The notes below the pieces were generated by a model. The model was not told the origin of the DNA. It searched no databases and saw only the letters and a list, made by a program, of their open reading frames with translations. From Planosporangium spinosum (lineage in GTDB: Bacteria; Actinomycetota; Actinomycetes; Mycobacteriales; Micromonosporaceae), in the NCBI RefSeq assembly GCF_049999945.1, contig NZ_JBLYUB010000013.1:62001-126000 (forward strand): a DNA stretch of 64,000 nucleotides, given 5' to 3'. Below are positions 33,558 to 42,620 of the stretch, piece by piece. The position numbers and the translations under genes are program-made. Every line of letters begins with the position of its first letter. Within the stretch, counting starts at the first letter, position 1.

Positions 33558-35555
33558 GTGTCCGCACCTCGTACCGCCGCCGTTACCGAGCCCGTCCTCG
33601 TGCCGGCGGGTACGACGGCCACCGACGCGGTGGCCGCGGCCGGCCTACCCGCGGCGGGCCCCCACGCGATCGTGGTGGTCCGTGACCCCGAGGGCCGGCT
33701 CCGCGACCTTGACTGGGTGCCCGAGGCCGACACCACCGTGGAGCCGGTGGCGATGTCGTCCCCCGACGGGCTGAACGTGCTGCGCCACTCGACCGCGCAC
33801 GTGCTCGCGCAGGCGGTCCAGGACGTGTTCCCGGAGGCCAAGCTCGGCATCGGCCCGCCCATCGAGAACGGCTTCTACTACGACTTCGACGTCACCCGCC
33901 CGTTCAACCCCGAGGATCTCGACAAGCTCGAGAAGCGGATGCAGGAGATCGTCAAGTCCGGCCAGCGGTTCCGGCGCCGGCGCTTCGACTCCCTCGAACA
34001 GGCCAAGGCCGAACTGGCGGATGAGCCGTACAAGCTGGAGTTGGTCGACATCAAGGGCGACGTGGATGCGTCCGAGGTGATGGAGGTCGGCGGCGGCGAG
34101 CTGACCATCTACGACAATGTCGACCCTAAGACCGGCGAGCGCTGCTGGGGCGACCTGTGCCGGGGGCCGCACCTGCCGTCGACCCGGCTGATCGGCGCGT
34201 TCAAGCTGATGCGCAGCGGCGCGGCGTACTGGCGCGGGTCGGAGAAGAACCCGCAGCTGCAGCGCGTCTATGGCACCGCGTGGCCGACCCGCGACCAGCT
34301 CAAGGACTACCTCCGGATGCTGGAGGAGGCCGCCCGCCGTGACCACCGCAAGCTCGGCGTCGACCTCGACCTGTTCTCCTTCCCGGACGAGCTGGGCTCG
34401 GGGCTGCCGGTGTTCCACCCGAAGGGCGGCATCATCCGGCGGGAGATGGAGAACTACTCCCGGCGGCGGCACGAGGAGGCCGGGTACTCGTTCGTCAACA
34501 CCCCGCACATCACCAAGGGCCACCTGTACGAGGTCTCCGGTCACCTGGACTGGTACGCCGACGGCATGTTCCCGCCCATGGAGGTCGAGGGCGCGAACTA
34601 CTACCTCAAGCCGATGAACTGCCCGATGCACGACCTGATCTTCCGGTCGCGCGGGCGGTCCTACCGCGAGCTGCCGCTGCGCATGTTCGAGTTCGGCACC
34701 GTGTACCGGTACGAGAAGTCCGGCGTGGTGCACGGCCTGACCCGGGTCCGGGGCATGACCCAGGACGACGCGCACATCTTCTGCACCCCGGAGCAGGTCG
34801 AGAGCGAGCTGGCCTCGCTGCTGCAGTTCGTGCTGGATCTGCTGAAGGACTACGGGCTGACCGACTTCTACCTGGAGCTGTCAACCAAGAACCCGGACAA
34901 GTACGTCGGTTCGGACGAGGTGTGGGAGGTCGCGACCGAGACCCTGCGCCGGGTCGCCACCGAGTCCGGGCTCGAGCTGGTGCCCGACCCGGGTGGCGCG
35001 GCGTTCTACGGGCCGAAGATCTCGGTGCAGGCCCGGGACGCCATCGGCCGCACCTGGCAGATGTCGACCATCCAGCTCGACTTCAACCTGCCTGAGCGGT
35101 TCGAACTGGAGTACCAGGCGCCGGACGGCACCCGGCAGCGGCCGGTCATGATCCACCGGGCGCTGTTCGGCTCGATCGAGCGGTTCTTCGGCGTGCTGAC
35201 CGAGCACTACGCGGGCGCGTTCCCGGCCTGGCTGGCGCCGGTGCAGGTGATCGGGATCCCGATCCGGTCCGACCACGTCGGATACCTGCGTGACTTCGCC
35301 GATCGGCTGCGCCGGGAGGGGATCCGGGTCGACGTCGACGACTCCGACGAGCGGATGCAGAAGAAGATCCGCAACGCCCAGCAGCAGAAGATCCCGTTCA
35401 TGGCCATCGCCGGCGACGACGACGTGTCCGGCGGGACGGTGTCCTTCCGGTACCGCGACGGCTCGCAGCGCAACGGCGTGCCGATCGAGGAGGCGGTCGC
35501 GCACGTCGTCGAGGTGGTGCGCTCGCGCACGAACGCCGGGCCGAGCGCGGCGTAG
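33558..35555 (+). CDS. thrS: threonyl-tRNA synthetase
   Basis: 665 residues. Editing domain motif HSTAHVLAQAV (with the HxxxH-type site), catalytic class II domain with the zinc cysteine in LKPMNCPMHDL, motif 2 FGTVYRYEKSGVVHGLTRVRGMTQDDAHIF, and motif 3 near the C-terminus followed by the anticodon-binding domain (VIGIPIRSDHVGYLRDFADRLR). The N-terminal TGS part is short. Charges tRNA-Thr in the cytosol. GTG at 33558 follows AGGGAGTGA. No T-box fits in the 120-bp leader. It opens the syntenic block shared with Mycobacterium (Rv2614c). Confidence 0.97.
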   Translation: MSAPRTAAVTEPVLVPAGTTATDAVAAAGLPAAGPHAIVVVRDPEGRLRDLDWVPEADTTVEPVAMSSPDGLNVLRHSTAHVLAQAVQDVFPEAKLGIGPPIENGFYYDFDVTRPFNPEDLDKLEKRMQEIVKSGQRFRRRRFDSLEQAKAELADEPYKLELVDIKGDVDASEVMEVGGGELTIYDNVDPKTGERCWGDLCRGPHLPSTRLIGAFKLMRSGAAYWRGSEKNPQLQRVYGTAWPTRDQLKDYLRMLEEAARRDHRKLGVDLDLFSFPDELGSGLPVFHPKGGIIRREMENYSRRRHEEAGYSFVNTPHITKGHLYEVSGHLDWYADGMFPPMEVEGANYYLKPMNCPMHDLIFRSRGRSYRELPLRMFEFGTVYRYEKSGVVHGLTRVRGMTQDDAHIFCTPEQVESELASLLQFVLDLLKDYGLTDFYLELSTKNPDKYVGSDEVWEVATETLRRVATESGLELVPDPGGAAFYGPKISVQARDAIGRTWQMSTIQLDFNLPERFELEYQAPDGTRQRPVMIHRALFGSIERFFGVLTEHYAGAFPAWLAPVQVIGIPIRSDHVGYLRDFADRLRREGIRVDVDDSDERMQKKIRNAQQQKIPFMAIAGDDDVSGGTVSFRYRDGSQRNGVPIEEAVAHVVEVVRSRTNAGPSAA

Positions 35556-35650
35556 CAATACATCGACAACCTTGACATTGTTGGGACGTCCCCGTACGGT
35601 GCGTGGAAAACGCTTTCCTCGCTGCTTCCCCTCGTTCACGGGAGGGCACC

Positions 35651-36706
35651 GTGCACCGGAACCGGATCGTCCCCGCAGTCGGCGCCGCGGCCCTCCTCGG
35701 CGCCACGACGCTCGCCGTGGCCGGTGCCGGCCCGGCGGCGGCGGCCACCTCGGTCACCGTCGCCAGGGACGGCACCGGCACCTACCGCACCGTCCAGGCG
35801 GCGGTCGACGCGGTACCGGCAGGTAATGGCAGCCGGTTCACCATCACCATCAAGCCCGGCACCTACCACGAGATCGTCAACATCCCGTCGAACAAGCCGT
35901 ACGTGATGCTGGTCGGCTCCACCGGCAACGCGGCCGACGTGGTGATCGAGTACGACAACGCCAGCGGCACCGCGAAGCCCGGCGGCGGCACCTACGGCAC
36001 CTCGGGCAGCGCATCGGTGACCATCTCCGGGCACGACTTCGGGGCGAGGAACGTGACCTTCGCCAACACCTTCAACGAGGCAGCCCATCCGGAGATCGCC
36101 AGTCAGCAGGCGGTCGCCGTCAACACCCAGGCCGACCGGGCGGTCTTCGACAACGTGCGGTTCCTCGGCAACCAGGACACGCTGCTCGCGTGGTCGGCCA
36201 GCGCAGGCACGGTGGCCCGGGCCTACTTCCGCTCCTGCTACGTCGAGGGGGACGTGGACTTCATCTTCGGCCGGGGCACCGCGGTCTTCGACCGCTGCAC
36301 GATCAAGTCGCTGTCTCGCGGATCGACGTCCAACAACGGGTACGTCACCGCGGCGGCCACGGCCAACACCAACCCGTACGGCTTCCTGTTCAGCCAGTGC
36401 ACGTTCACCAGCAACGCGCCCGCCCAGACCGGCTACCTCGGGCGGCCCTGGCACCCGAGCGGCGATCCGAACGCGATCGGCCAGGTGCTCGTACGCGACT
36501 CCGCCCTCGGCGCCCACATCAAGAGCGCGCCATGGACCGACATGTCTGGATTCTCCTGGCGGGACGCCCGGTTCAGCGAGTACCACAACACGGGCGCCGG
36601 GGCCGGCGCCAACGCCAACCGGCCACAACTGTCCGACGCGCAGGCCCCGAACTACACGCCGCAGCGCTACCTGGCCGGCGGCGACGGCTGGAACCCGGTG
36701 TCCTGA
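35651..36706 (+). CDS. secreted pectinesterase
   Basis: 351 residues from the GTG at 35651 (GGGAGGGC upstream); an earlier in-frame ATG at 35603 would hide the signal peptide. Signal peptide about 1-32 (AALLGATTLAVAGAGPAAA). The right-handed beta-helix of carbohydrate esterase family 8 shows QAVAVNTQADRAVFDNVRFLGNQDTLL and YVEGDVDFIFGRGTAVF (catalytic aspartates) and LGRPWHP. Removes methyl esters from pectin outside the cell, as expected of a plant-litter or root-associated actinomycete. It interrupts the thrS-to-HIT synteny, so probably a lineage insertion. Confidence 0.93.
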   Translation: MHRNRIVPAVGAAALLGATTLAVAGAGPAAAATSVTVARDGTGTYRTVQAAVDAVPAGNGSRFTITIKPGTYHEIVNIPSNKPYVMLVGSTGNAADVVIEYDNASGTAKPGGGTYGTSGSASVTISGHDFGARNVTFANTFNEAAHPEIASQQAVAVNTQADRAVFDNVRFLGNQDTLLAWSASAGTVARAYFRSCYVEGDVDFIFGRGTAVFDRCTIKSLSRGSTSNNGYVTAAATANTNPYGFLFSQCTFTSNAPAQTGYLGRPWHPSGDPNAIGQVLVRDSALGAHIKSAPWTDMSGFSWRDARFSEYHNTGAGAGANANRPQLSDAQAPNYTPQRYLAGGDGWNPVS

Positions 36707-36808
36707 ACGCCCTCCCCGCGCCCGTGGTGCCTGGTCAGATGCCGGTACGATCGCGGGGTCGGCGGGCCGCTACGCGGCGCCCAGCCGGGACGGCGGGAGG
36801 TTGTACAG

Positions 36809-37360
36809 GTGACAGCGGGCGTGCCCGACGAGTTGGACCGGCTGTGGACGCCGCACCGGATGGCCTACATCAAGGACGACGACCGGCGCGACGACAACTA
36901 CGACCAGCCGTCCGGCTGCCCGTTCTGCCGGGCACCGGGGCGGGAGGACGCCGACGGGCTGGTCGTCGCCCGGGGCAAGACCGTGTTCGCGGTGCTCAAC
37001 CTGTACCCGTACAACCCGGGACACCTGATGATCTGCCCGTACCGGCACGTCGCCGACTACACCGACCTGGACGAGACGGAGACGGTCGAGCTGGCCCGCT
37101 TCACCCAGACCGCCATGCGGGTGGTGCGCCGGGTCAGCGGTGCCCACGGGTTCAACCTGGGCATGAACCAGGGCGCGGTGGCCGGCGCCGGTATCGCCGC
37201 CCACCTGCACCAGCACGTGGTGCCCCGGTGGGGTGGCGACACCAACTTCATGCCGGTGATCGGGCGTACGAAGGTGCTTCCGCAGTTGCTCGGGGACACC
37301 CGGCGGCTGTTCGCCGAGTGGTGGCCGCGGGTGGAGGCGGAGTACCCGCCCGCCTCGTGA
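36809..37360 (+). CDS. HIT family hydrolase (Ap4A phosphorylase-like)
   Basis: 183 residues with the histidine triad HLHQHVV and the typical GCPFCRA near the N-terminus (about 35-41), suggesting a zinc site. Orthologue by context of Mycobacterium Rv2613c, reported as a diadenosine tetraphosphate phosphorylase. It hydrolyses nucleotide phosphates; the histidine nucleophile is the central H of the triad. Lies between thrS and pgsA in the conserved order. GTG start follows GGGAGG. Confidence 0.92.
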   Translation: MTAGVPDELDRLWTPHRMAYIKDDDRRDDNYDQPSGCPFCRAPGREDADGLVVARGKTVFAVLNLYPYNPGHLMICPYRHVADYTDLDETETVELARFTQTAMRVVRRVSGAHGFNLGMNQGAVAGAGIAAHLHQHVVPRWGGDTNFMPVIGRTKVLPQLLGDTRRLFAEWWPRVEAEYPPAS

Positions 37361-37454
37361 CCGCTGTCTGATCGCCTCCGCCGTCACCGCCGTCTGACCG
37401 CCTCCCGATGTGACCCGCCGTCTGACCGGCTCCTGACATGACCCGCCGTCCGAC
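37361..37454. repeat. degenerate 26-28 bp tandem repeat after HIT gene
   Basis: About three units built on CCGCCGTCTGACCG (starts near 37361, 37387, 37415, and a partial at 37443) directly after the stop. Non-coding; may have arisen by slippage. The rest of the gap to 37626 holds a TATACT box (37597-37602) that could be the -10 of the deacetylase gene. Confidence 0.55.
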
Positions 37455-37626
37455 GACCGGGGCCGGCCGGCCCGCGTCCCGACCGTCCGTCGGGCCGGCC
37501 CGCGCCCCGGTCACCGACCCCGGTGTGACATCCGGCTGGTTGGATGACACGCGCTCTATGTCCGTTATGTGATGATCTTCAGTTGTTGTCCGGACCTATA
37601 CTCCGGGCGGAGCGGGGGAGTGACGG

Positions 37627-38436
37627 ATGAGGGTGACCAGACGCGGCATTCTGCGGGGCGGTCTGCTGGTGGGTGGCGGAGCCGTGGTGGGTGCCGCGGC
37701 CACGCGGGTGAAGGGTTGGCTGGGGCCCGACCGGCTACCGCTCGACGGAGGGTACGCACCGGCCGCCGACAAGCTGGCCGCCGTGCGGCATCCGGGCACG
37801 TCGGTCACGTACTACGTGCAGACCGACGAGCCGGTGGTGGCGTTCACCTTCGATGACGGTCCGGCTCCGGACTGGACCAGGATGGTGCTCGACACCCTGG
37901 ACGAGTACCGGGTGCCGGCGACCTTCTTCATGGTCGGCCGCAACCTCGACGCGCATCGCGAGGTGGTCCGCGGCAGGCTCGACCGGCACGAGATCGGCAA
38001 CCACTCGTGGTCGCACCCCGACCTCGCCCGGCTCGACCTGGCCGGGGTGCGCCGGGAGCTGACCCGTACCCACGACATGATCCGCGCCGTCACCGGCAGG
38101 GAGATCAACCTGATGCGCCCGCCGTACGGGCACCTCGGCGGGTCGACCCTGCTGGCGGCGGCCTCGCTCGGCTACGACCTGGTGCTCTGGTCGCACACGA
38201 TGCACGAGGCGATGTACCGGTCCAACCCGGCGGCCCAGGTGGCCGACATCGTCGATCACGTCCGGCCGGGCTCGATCGTGCTCGCCCACGACGTCGGCAC
38301 CAGTAACCGTCTGGTCTCGCTCCGCCACCTCGGCGAGATGATCACCGGTTTGCGGGCCCGCGGGTTCCGGTTCGTCACCGTCCCCGAGCTGATGGCGACG
38401 GGGAAGCCGGCCGAGGTGCCGCAGGCGCACACCTGA
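37627..38436 (+). CDS. secreted polysaccharide deacetylase
   Basis: 269 residues. Twin-arginine-type N-terminus (VTRRGILRGGLLVGGGAVVGA), so exported, probably folded or as a lipid-free protein. NodB domain with catalytic TFDDGPAP (metal Asp), metal histidines in HEIGNHSWSHPDL, RPPYGH and the C-terminal VLAHDVG. Removes N-acetyl groups from chitin or peptidoglycan glycans in the wall. Own promoter is likely (AT-rich leader 37550-37602). Confidence 0.9.
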   Translation: MRVTRRGILRGGLLVGGGAVVGAAATRVKGWLGPDRLPLDGGYAPAADKLAAVRHPGTSVTYYVQTDEPVVAFTFDDGPAPDWTRMVLDTLDEYRVPATFFMVGRNLDAHREVVRGRLDRHEIGNHSWSHPDLARLDLAGVRRELTRTHDMIRAVTGREINLMRPPYGHLGGSTLLAAASLGYDLVLWSHTMHEAMYRSNPAAQVADIVDHVRPGSIVLAHDVGTSNRLVSLRHLGEMITGLRARGFRFVTVPELMATGKPAEVPQAHT

Positions 38437-38542
38437 CGACCGGCTTCCGGAGCGACGTTGCTGCCCGGCCTCGGCCGTACCGGACGGCGGGGCCGGTCGC
38501 AGCCGTGCCGAACGGCAGCCGTGCCGAACGGCGGTTCGGGCC

Positions 38543-40699
38543 TCAGCCGTGCCGGGCGGTGGCCTCCTTCTTCACCTGCTCGGCCAGGTGGGTCGGCATC
38601 GGCTCGTACCGGGCGAAGGAGCGTTTGAACGTACCCGCGCCGGAGGTCATCGACCGCAGCTCCACCGCGTAGCGGAGCAGCTCGGTCGCGGGCACCTCGG
38701 CCCGTACCACCGACCGGCCGGTGTCGGTCTCGGTCCCCAGGACCCGGCCGCGGCGGCCGGACAGATCGCTCATCACCGCGCCGACGAACTGGTCGGGCAC
38801 CCAGATCGTGACGTTGTCGACCGGCTCCAGCAGGATGACCTGGCTCGTGTCGGCGGCGTCCCGCAGCGCCAGCGCGCCGGCGGTCTGGAACGCCGCGTCG
38901 GAGGAGTCGACCGAGTGCGCCTTGCCGTCGAACAGCGTCACCCGCAGGTCCACGACCGGGTACCCGGCCGCGAGCCCGCGCTCCATCTGGGCCCGCACAC
39001 CCTTCTCCACGCTCGGGATGTAGTTGTTCGGCACCGCCCCGCCGACGACCTTGTCGACGAACTCGAACCCGGCTCCGCGCGGCAGCGGCTCCACGTCGAT
39101 GTCGCAGACCGCGTACTGGCCGTGGCCACCGGACTGCTTGACGTGGCGGCCGTGGCCCCGGCCGGTCGCGCCGAATGTCTCGCGCAGCGCCACCCGTACC
39201 GGCTCGGTCTCCAACTCGACCCCGCCGGTGCGCAACCGGTCGAGCACCACGTCGGCGTGCGCCTCGCCCATGCACCACAGCACGAGCTGGTGGGTCTCGG
39301 GGTTGCGCTCCAGCCGCATCGTCGGGTCACCGGCGACCAGCCGGCCGAGGTTCTTGGCCAGGGCGTCCTCGTCGGAGCGGGACTTGGCGACGATCGCGAC
39401 GGGCAGCAGCGGCTCGGGCATCACCCACGGCTCCATCAGCAGCGGGTTGTCCTTGGCCGAGATGGTGTCGCCGGTCTCCGCGCTCGTCGACTTGGTCACC
39501 GCCACGATGTCACCGGCGATAGCGCTCGGCACCTCGCGCAACGTGGAGCCGAGCGGCGAGTACAGGTGGGTGAACCGCTCGTCGGCGTCGTGGTCGGGGT
39601 GGCCGCGCTCGCTCATGCCGTGCCCGGCGATGTGCACCGACTGGTCGGCGGTCAGCGTGCCGGAGAACACCCGCACCAGGGACACCCGACCCACGTACGG
39701 ATCGATGGTGGTCTTGACCACCTCGGCCACGAGCGGGCCGGCCGCGTCGCAGGTCAGCGGCTCGCGCGGGGAGCCGTCAACCCCGGCGACCGTCGGCAGG
39801 GGGTGTTCCAGCGGCGACGGGAAGCCCTTGGTGAGGACCTCCAGCAGCGCGTCCAGGCCGAGGGCGGTCTCCGAGCAGACCGGGACGACCGGGTAGAAGT
39901 GGCCACGGGCGACCGCCTTCTCCAGGTCGTCGATGATGACCGAGGTTTCGATCTCCTCGCCGGACAGGTACCGGTCCATGAGGGTCTCGTCCTCGCTCTC
40001 GGCGATGATGCCTTCGAGCAGCGCGTTGCGGTACTCCTCGATCGCCGGCAGGTGCTCGGCGTCCGGCTCGCGCACGGCCGGCGGGTAGCCGGCGGAGTAG
40101 TCGAAGACGCGCTGGGTGATCAGCCCCATCAGCCCCGCGACGCTGTGTCCGTCGTCGCCGAGCATCGGCAGGTAGAGCGGCATCACGTTGTCGCCGAACA
40201 CCCGCTGGCAGAGCGCGACGGTCTCGTCGAAGTCGGCGCGCTGGTGGTCCAGTCGGGTCACGGCCACGGCGCGGGGCATGCCGACCGCGGCGCACTCCTC
40301 CCACAGCGTCGCCGTGGCGGCGTCCATGCCGTCGGCAGCCGGTACCACGAACAGGGCCGCGTCGGCGGCCCGCAGGCCGGCCCGCAGCTCACCGACGAAG
40401 TCGGCGTAGCCGGGCGTGTCCAACAGATTTATCTTGATGCCGTCGTGCATGAGCGGGGCGCAGGCGAGCGCCACCGACCGTTGCTGCTTGACCGCAGCGG
40501 GGTCGTGGTCGCAGACCGTGGTCCCGTCGGTGACCGACCCCGCCCGGTTGATCGTGCCGGTCGCTGCCAGCAGCGCCTCGACCAGGGTCGTCTTGCCCGC
40601 ACCGGAGTGCCCGACGAGCACCACGTTGCGGACCCTCCCGGGCTCTTCCACCACCGGCGCCGGGCCGGTGACCCCTTTCTCCTGGCTCCTCTGTGCCAT
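38543..40699 (-). CDS. elongation factor G-like protein (EF-G2)
   Basis: 718 residues from the ATG at 40699 (GGGAGGCG decides it over a start at 40723). GTPase motifs GHSGAGKTTL, DTPGYADF, and TRLDHQ, then EF-G domains II to V. Closest in layout to mycobacterial FusA2 (Rv0120c), a paralogue of EF-G whose role is unclear; it shows weak ribosome-dependent GTPase in M. smegmatis. The canonical fusA should be with the rps genes elsewhere. Alone on the minus strand inside the thrS-pgsA gap, so an insertion in the synteny. Confidence 0.92.
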   Translation of the reverse strand: MAQRSQEKGVTGPAPVVEEPGRVRNVVLVGHSGAGKTTLVEALLAATGTINRAGSVTDGTTVCDHDPAAVKQQRSVALACAPLMHDGIKINLLDTPGYADFVGELRAGLRAADAALFVVPAADGMDAATATLWEECAAVGMPRAVAVTRLDHQRADFDETVALCQRVFGDNVMPLYLPMLGDDGHSVAGLMGLITQRVFDYSAGYPPAVREPDAEHLPAIEEYRNALLEGIIAESEDETLMDRYLSGEEIETSVIIDDLEKAVARGHFYPVVPVCSETALGLDALLEVLTKGFPSPLEHPLPTVAGVDGSPREPLTCDAAGPLVAEVVKTTIDPYVGRVSLVRVFSGTLTADQSVHIAGHGMSERGHPDHDADERFTHLYSPLGSTLREVPSAIAGDIVAVTKSTSAETGDTISAKDNPLLMEPWVMPEPLLPVAIVAKSRSDEDALAKNLGRLVAGDPTMRLERNPETHQLVLWCMGEAHADVVLDRLRTGGVELETEPVRVALRETFGATGRGHGRHVKQSGGHGQYAVCDIDVEPLPRGAGFEFVDKVVGGAVPNNYIPSVEKGVRAQMERGLAAGYPVVDLRVTLFDGKAHSVDSSDAAFQTAGALALRDAADTSQVILLEPVDNVTIWVPDQFVGAVMSDLSGRRGRVLGTETDTGRSVVRAEVPATELLRYAVELRSMTSGAGTFKRSFARYEPMPTHLAEQVKKEATARHG

Positions 40700-40891
40700 C
40701 ACGCGCCTCCCGTCAGCGGGCAACCGTCAGTTTCCTTGTGATTCAGCTCACGTCGAGGGCCTCTTCATTGATCCCACACCCGAAACCATGCCCGCACAAC
40801 CCCGGCAGGGGTACGGCGGGGTGGCGGTATCCGCCGGTCACGGGGTGGCGGTCTGCCGAGTTGGCGCAGGCGCCGATATGGTGAGAGCGCC

Positions 40892-41503
40892 ATGGCGAAG
40901 ATCCTCAGTGTCGTTACCAAAGCGAGCCTCCTCCGCGTCGTCGACCCGGTGGCCCGCGCGCTGCTGCATGCCGGTGTCTCGCCGAACGTGGTGACCGTCG
41001 TCGGCACGGTCGGCGTGGTGGCCGCTTCGGTGGGGCTCGCCGCCCGTGGTCACCTCGTGATCGCGGCCTTCGTGATCGCGGCGTGCGCGCTGACCGACAT
41101 GCTCGACGGGGCGATGGCCCGCGCCCGCGGCACCACCAGCCGCTTCGGTGCCCTGCTGGACTCGACGATGGACCGGATCGCCGACGGCGCGATCTTCGCT
41201 TCACTGGCGTACTGGCTGGCCACCCAGGACCTGTACGCCACCCTCGCCGCGGCGCTGGTCTGCCTGGTCAGCGGACAGATCGTGTCGTACGTGAAGGCCC
41301 GCGCCGAAGGGCTGGGCTTCGACGCCAACGTCGGTATCGCGGAGCGGACCGAGCGGCTGCTCATCATCGGCGTGGGCGGGCTGGCCTGGGGGCTGAAGAT
41401 CCCGTTCGCGCTGGACGTCGCCCTGTGGCTGCTCGCCGTGCTCTCGGTGATCACCGTGGCGCAGCGGATGACGCACGTCTACCGGCAGGCTCGGGCGTCA
41501 TGA
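40892..41503 (+). CDS. pgsA: phosphatidylinositol phosphate synthase
   Basis: 203 residues with five to six membrane helices and the CDP-alcohol phosphotransferase motif D-x2-D-G-x2-A-R-x8-G-x3-D-x3-D seen in DMLDGAMARARGTTSRFGALLDSTMD (in pieces, residues about 68-93). Joins CDP-diacylglycerol to inositol-3-phosphate, the first step of phosphatidylinositol and PIM synthesis. Orthologous to Rv2612c by neighbours: the acyltransferase and pimA follow. The ATG start is preceded by GAGAGCG. Confidence 0.95.
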   Translation: MAKILSVVTKASLLRVVDPVARALLHAGVSPNVVTVVGTVGVVAASVGLAARGHLVIAAFVIAACALTDMLDGAMARARGTTSRFGALLDSTMDRIADGAIFASLAYWLATQDLYATLAAALVCLVSGQIVSYVKARAEGLGFDANVGIAERTERLLIIGVGGLAWGLKIPFALDVALWLLAVLSVITVAQRMTHVYRQARAS

Positions 41504-41627
41504 GCGGGTGGTACGGGTCGTCTCGCGCAGCCGCGCGAGCCAGACCGCGCGCAGCGCGTGGCGAGCGAACCACGGAGCTCGGCACCGTTGAGGATCACGG
41601 TGTGACCGAGCGGAGCGAGGTCACGTC

Positions 41628-42605
41628 ATGAACCTCGCCGAAGCGGGGTACGCGGCCGGCTGGCGACTGGTCCGCGCGCTGCCCGCGGGCGCCACGTGGC
41701 CGGTCTTCGCCGCCGGTGCCGACCTGGCCACCCGTCGGCGCGGCCGGGGGGTGACGCGGCTGGCCGGCAACCTGCGCCGGGTGGTCGGCCCGCAGGTGTC
41801 CGACGCCGAGCTCGACGCCCTGGTCCGCGCCGGCATGCGCTCGTACGCCCGGTACTGGCAGGAGGCGTTCCGGCTGCCGGCGCTCGGCCGCGACGACATC
41901 CTGCGCGCGTTCCACCTCGACGGCGAGGAGGTCCTCGCCGATGCCGTCGCCGCCGGACGCGGCGTGATCGTGGCGCTGCCGCACGCCGGAAACTACGACC
42001 TGGCCGGGGCGTGGGTCGCCGCCAAGGGCTGGCCGATCACCACGGTCGCCGAGCGGCTCAAGCCGGAGAGCCTCTACGAGCGCTTCCTGGCCTTCCGCCG
42101 CGACCTCGGCATGGAGATCCTCCCGCTGACCGGTGGCGAGCGACCGGCCATCGACGTGCTGGAGGAGCGGGTACGCGCCGGTGCGATCGTGCCGCTGCTG
42201 GCCGACCGGGATCTGTCCGCCCGGGGCGTGGAGGTGGAGTTCTTCGGCGCCCGGACCCGGATGCCGCCCGGCCCGGCGCTGCTCGCGCTGCGTACCGGCG
42301 CGCCGCTGTACACCGTCACGATGTGGTTCGACGCCGACCGGGCCTGCGCCCGCCTGTCCGAGCCGATCCCGCCGCCTCCGCCCGGGCCGCTCGACCGGCG
42401 GGTCCGCGAGCTCACCCAGCGGGTGGCCGATGGCCTGGCCAGAGGCATCGCGGAGCATCCTGAGGACTGGCACATGTTGCAACGCATGTGGGGTTCGCTC
42501 TCGCCTGACGGCTCGGCCGGTAGCGGTTCGCGCTCGCCTGACGGCTCGAGCGGTGGCCCGGCCTCGCCTATCGGCTCGGCCGGTAGTGGTCCGGGTCGGG
42601 CATAG
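41628..42605 (+). CDS. phosphatidylinositol mannoside acyltransferase
   Basis: 325 residues, LpxL/HtrB family with catalytic HxxxxD motif LPHAGNYDLAG (about 120). In mycobacteria the orthologue PatA (Rv2611c) acylates PIM at the mannose made by PimA, on the inner membrane. N-terminal region is mildly hydrophobic. The last 35 residues are repetitive Ser/Gly/Asp (SPDGSAGSGSRSPDGSS), an expansion not needed for the fold. Lies between pgsA and pimA, 15 bp before the latter. Confidence 0.92.
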   Translation: MNLAEAGYAAGWRLVRALPAGATWPVFAAGADLATRRRGRGVTRLAGNLRRVVGPQVSDAELDALVRAGMRSYARYWQEAFRLPALGRDDILRAFHLDGEEVLADAVAAGRGVIVALPHAGNYDLAGAWVAAKGWPITTVAERLKPESLYERFLAFRRDLGMEILPLTGGERPAIDVLEERVRAGAIVPLLADRDLSARGVEVEFFGARTRMPPGPALLALRTGAPLYTVTMWFDADRACARLSEPIPPPPPGPLDRRVRELTQRVADGLARGIAEHPEDWHMLQRMWGSLSPDGSAGSGSRSPDGSSGGPASPIGSAGSGPGRA

Positions 42606-42620
42606 AGGAGGGAGGAGGGC

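Noticed and set aside
38549..40741. A 730-codon plus-strand frame opposite EF-G2
   Set aside because: Same GC artefact; the minus-strand product has all GTPase and EF-G motifs.
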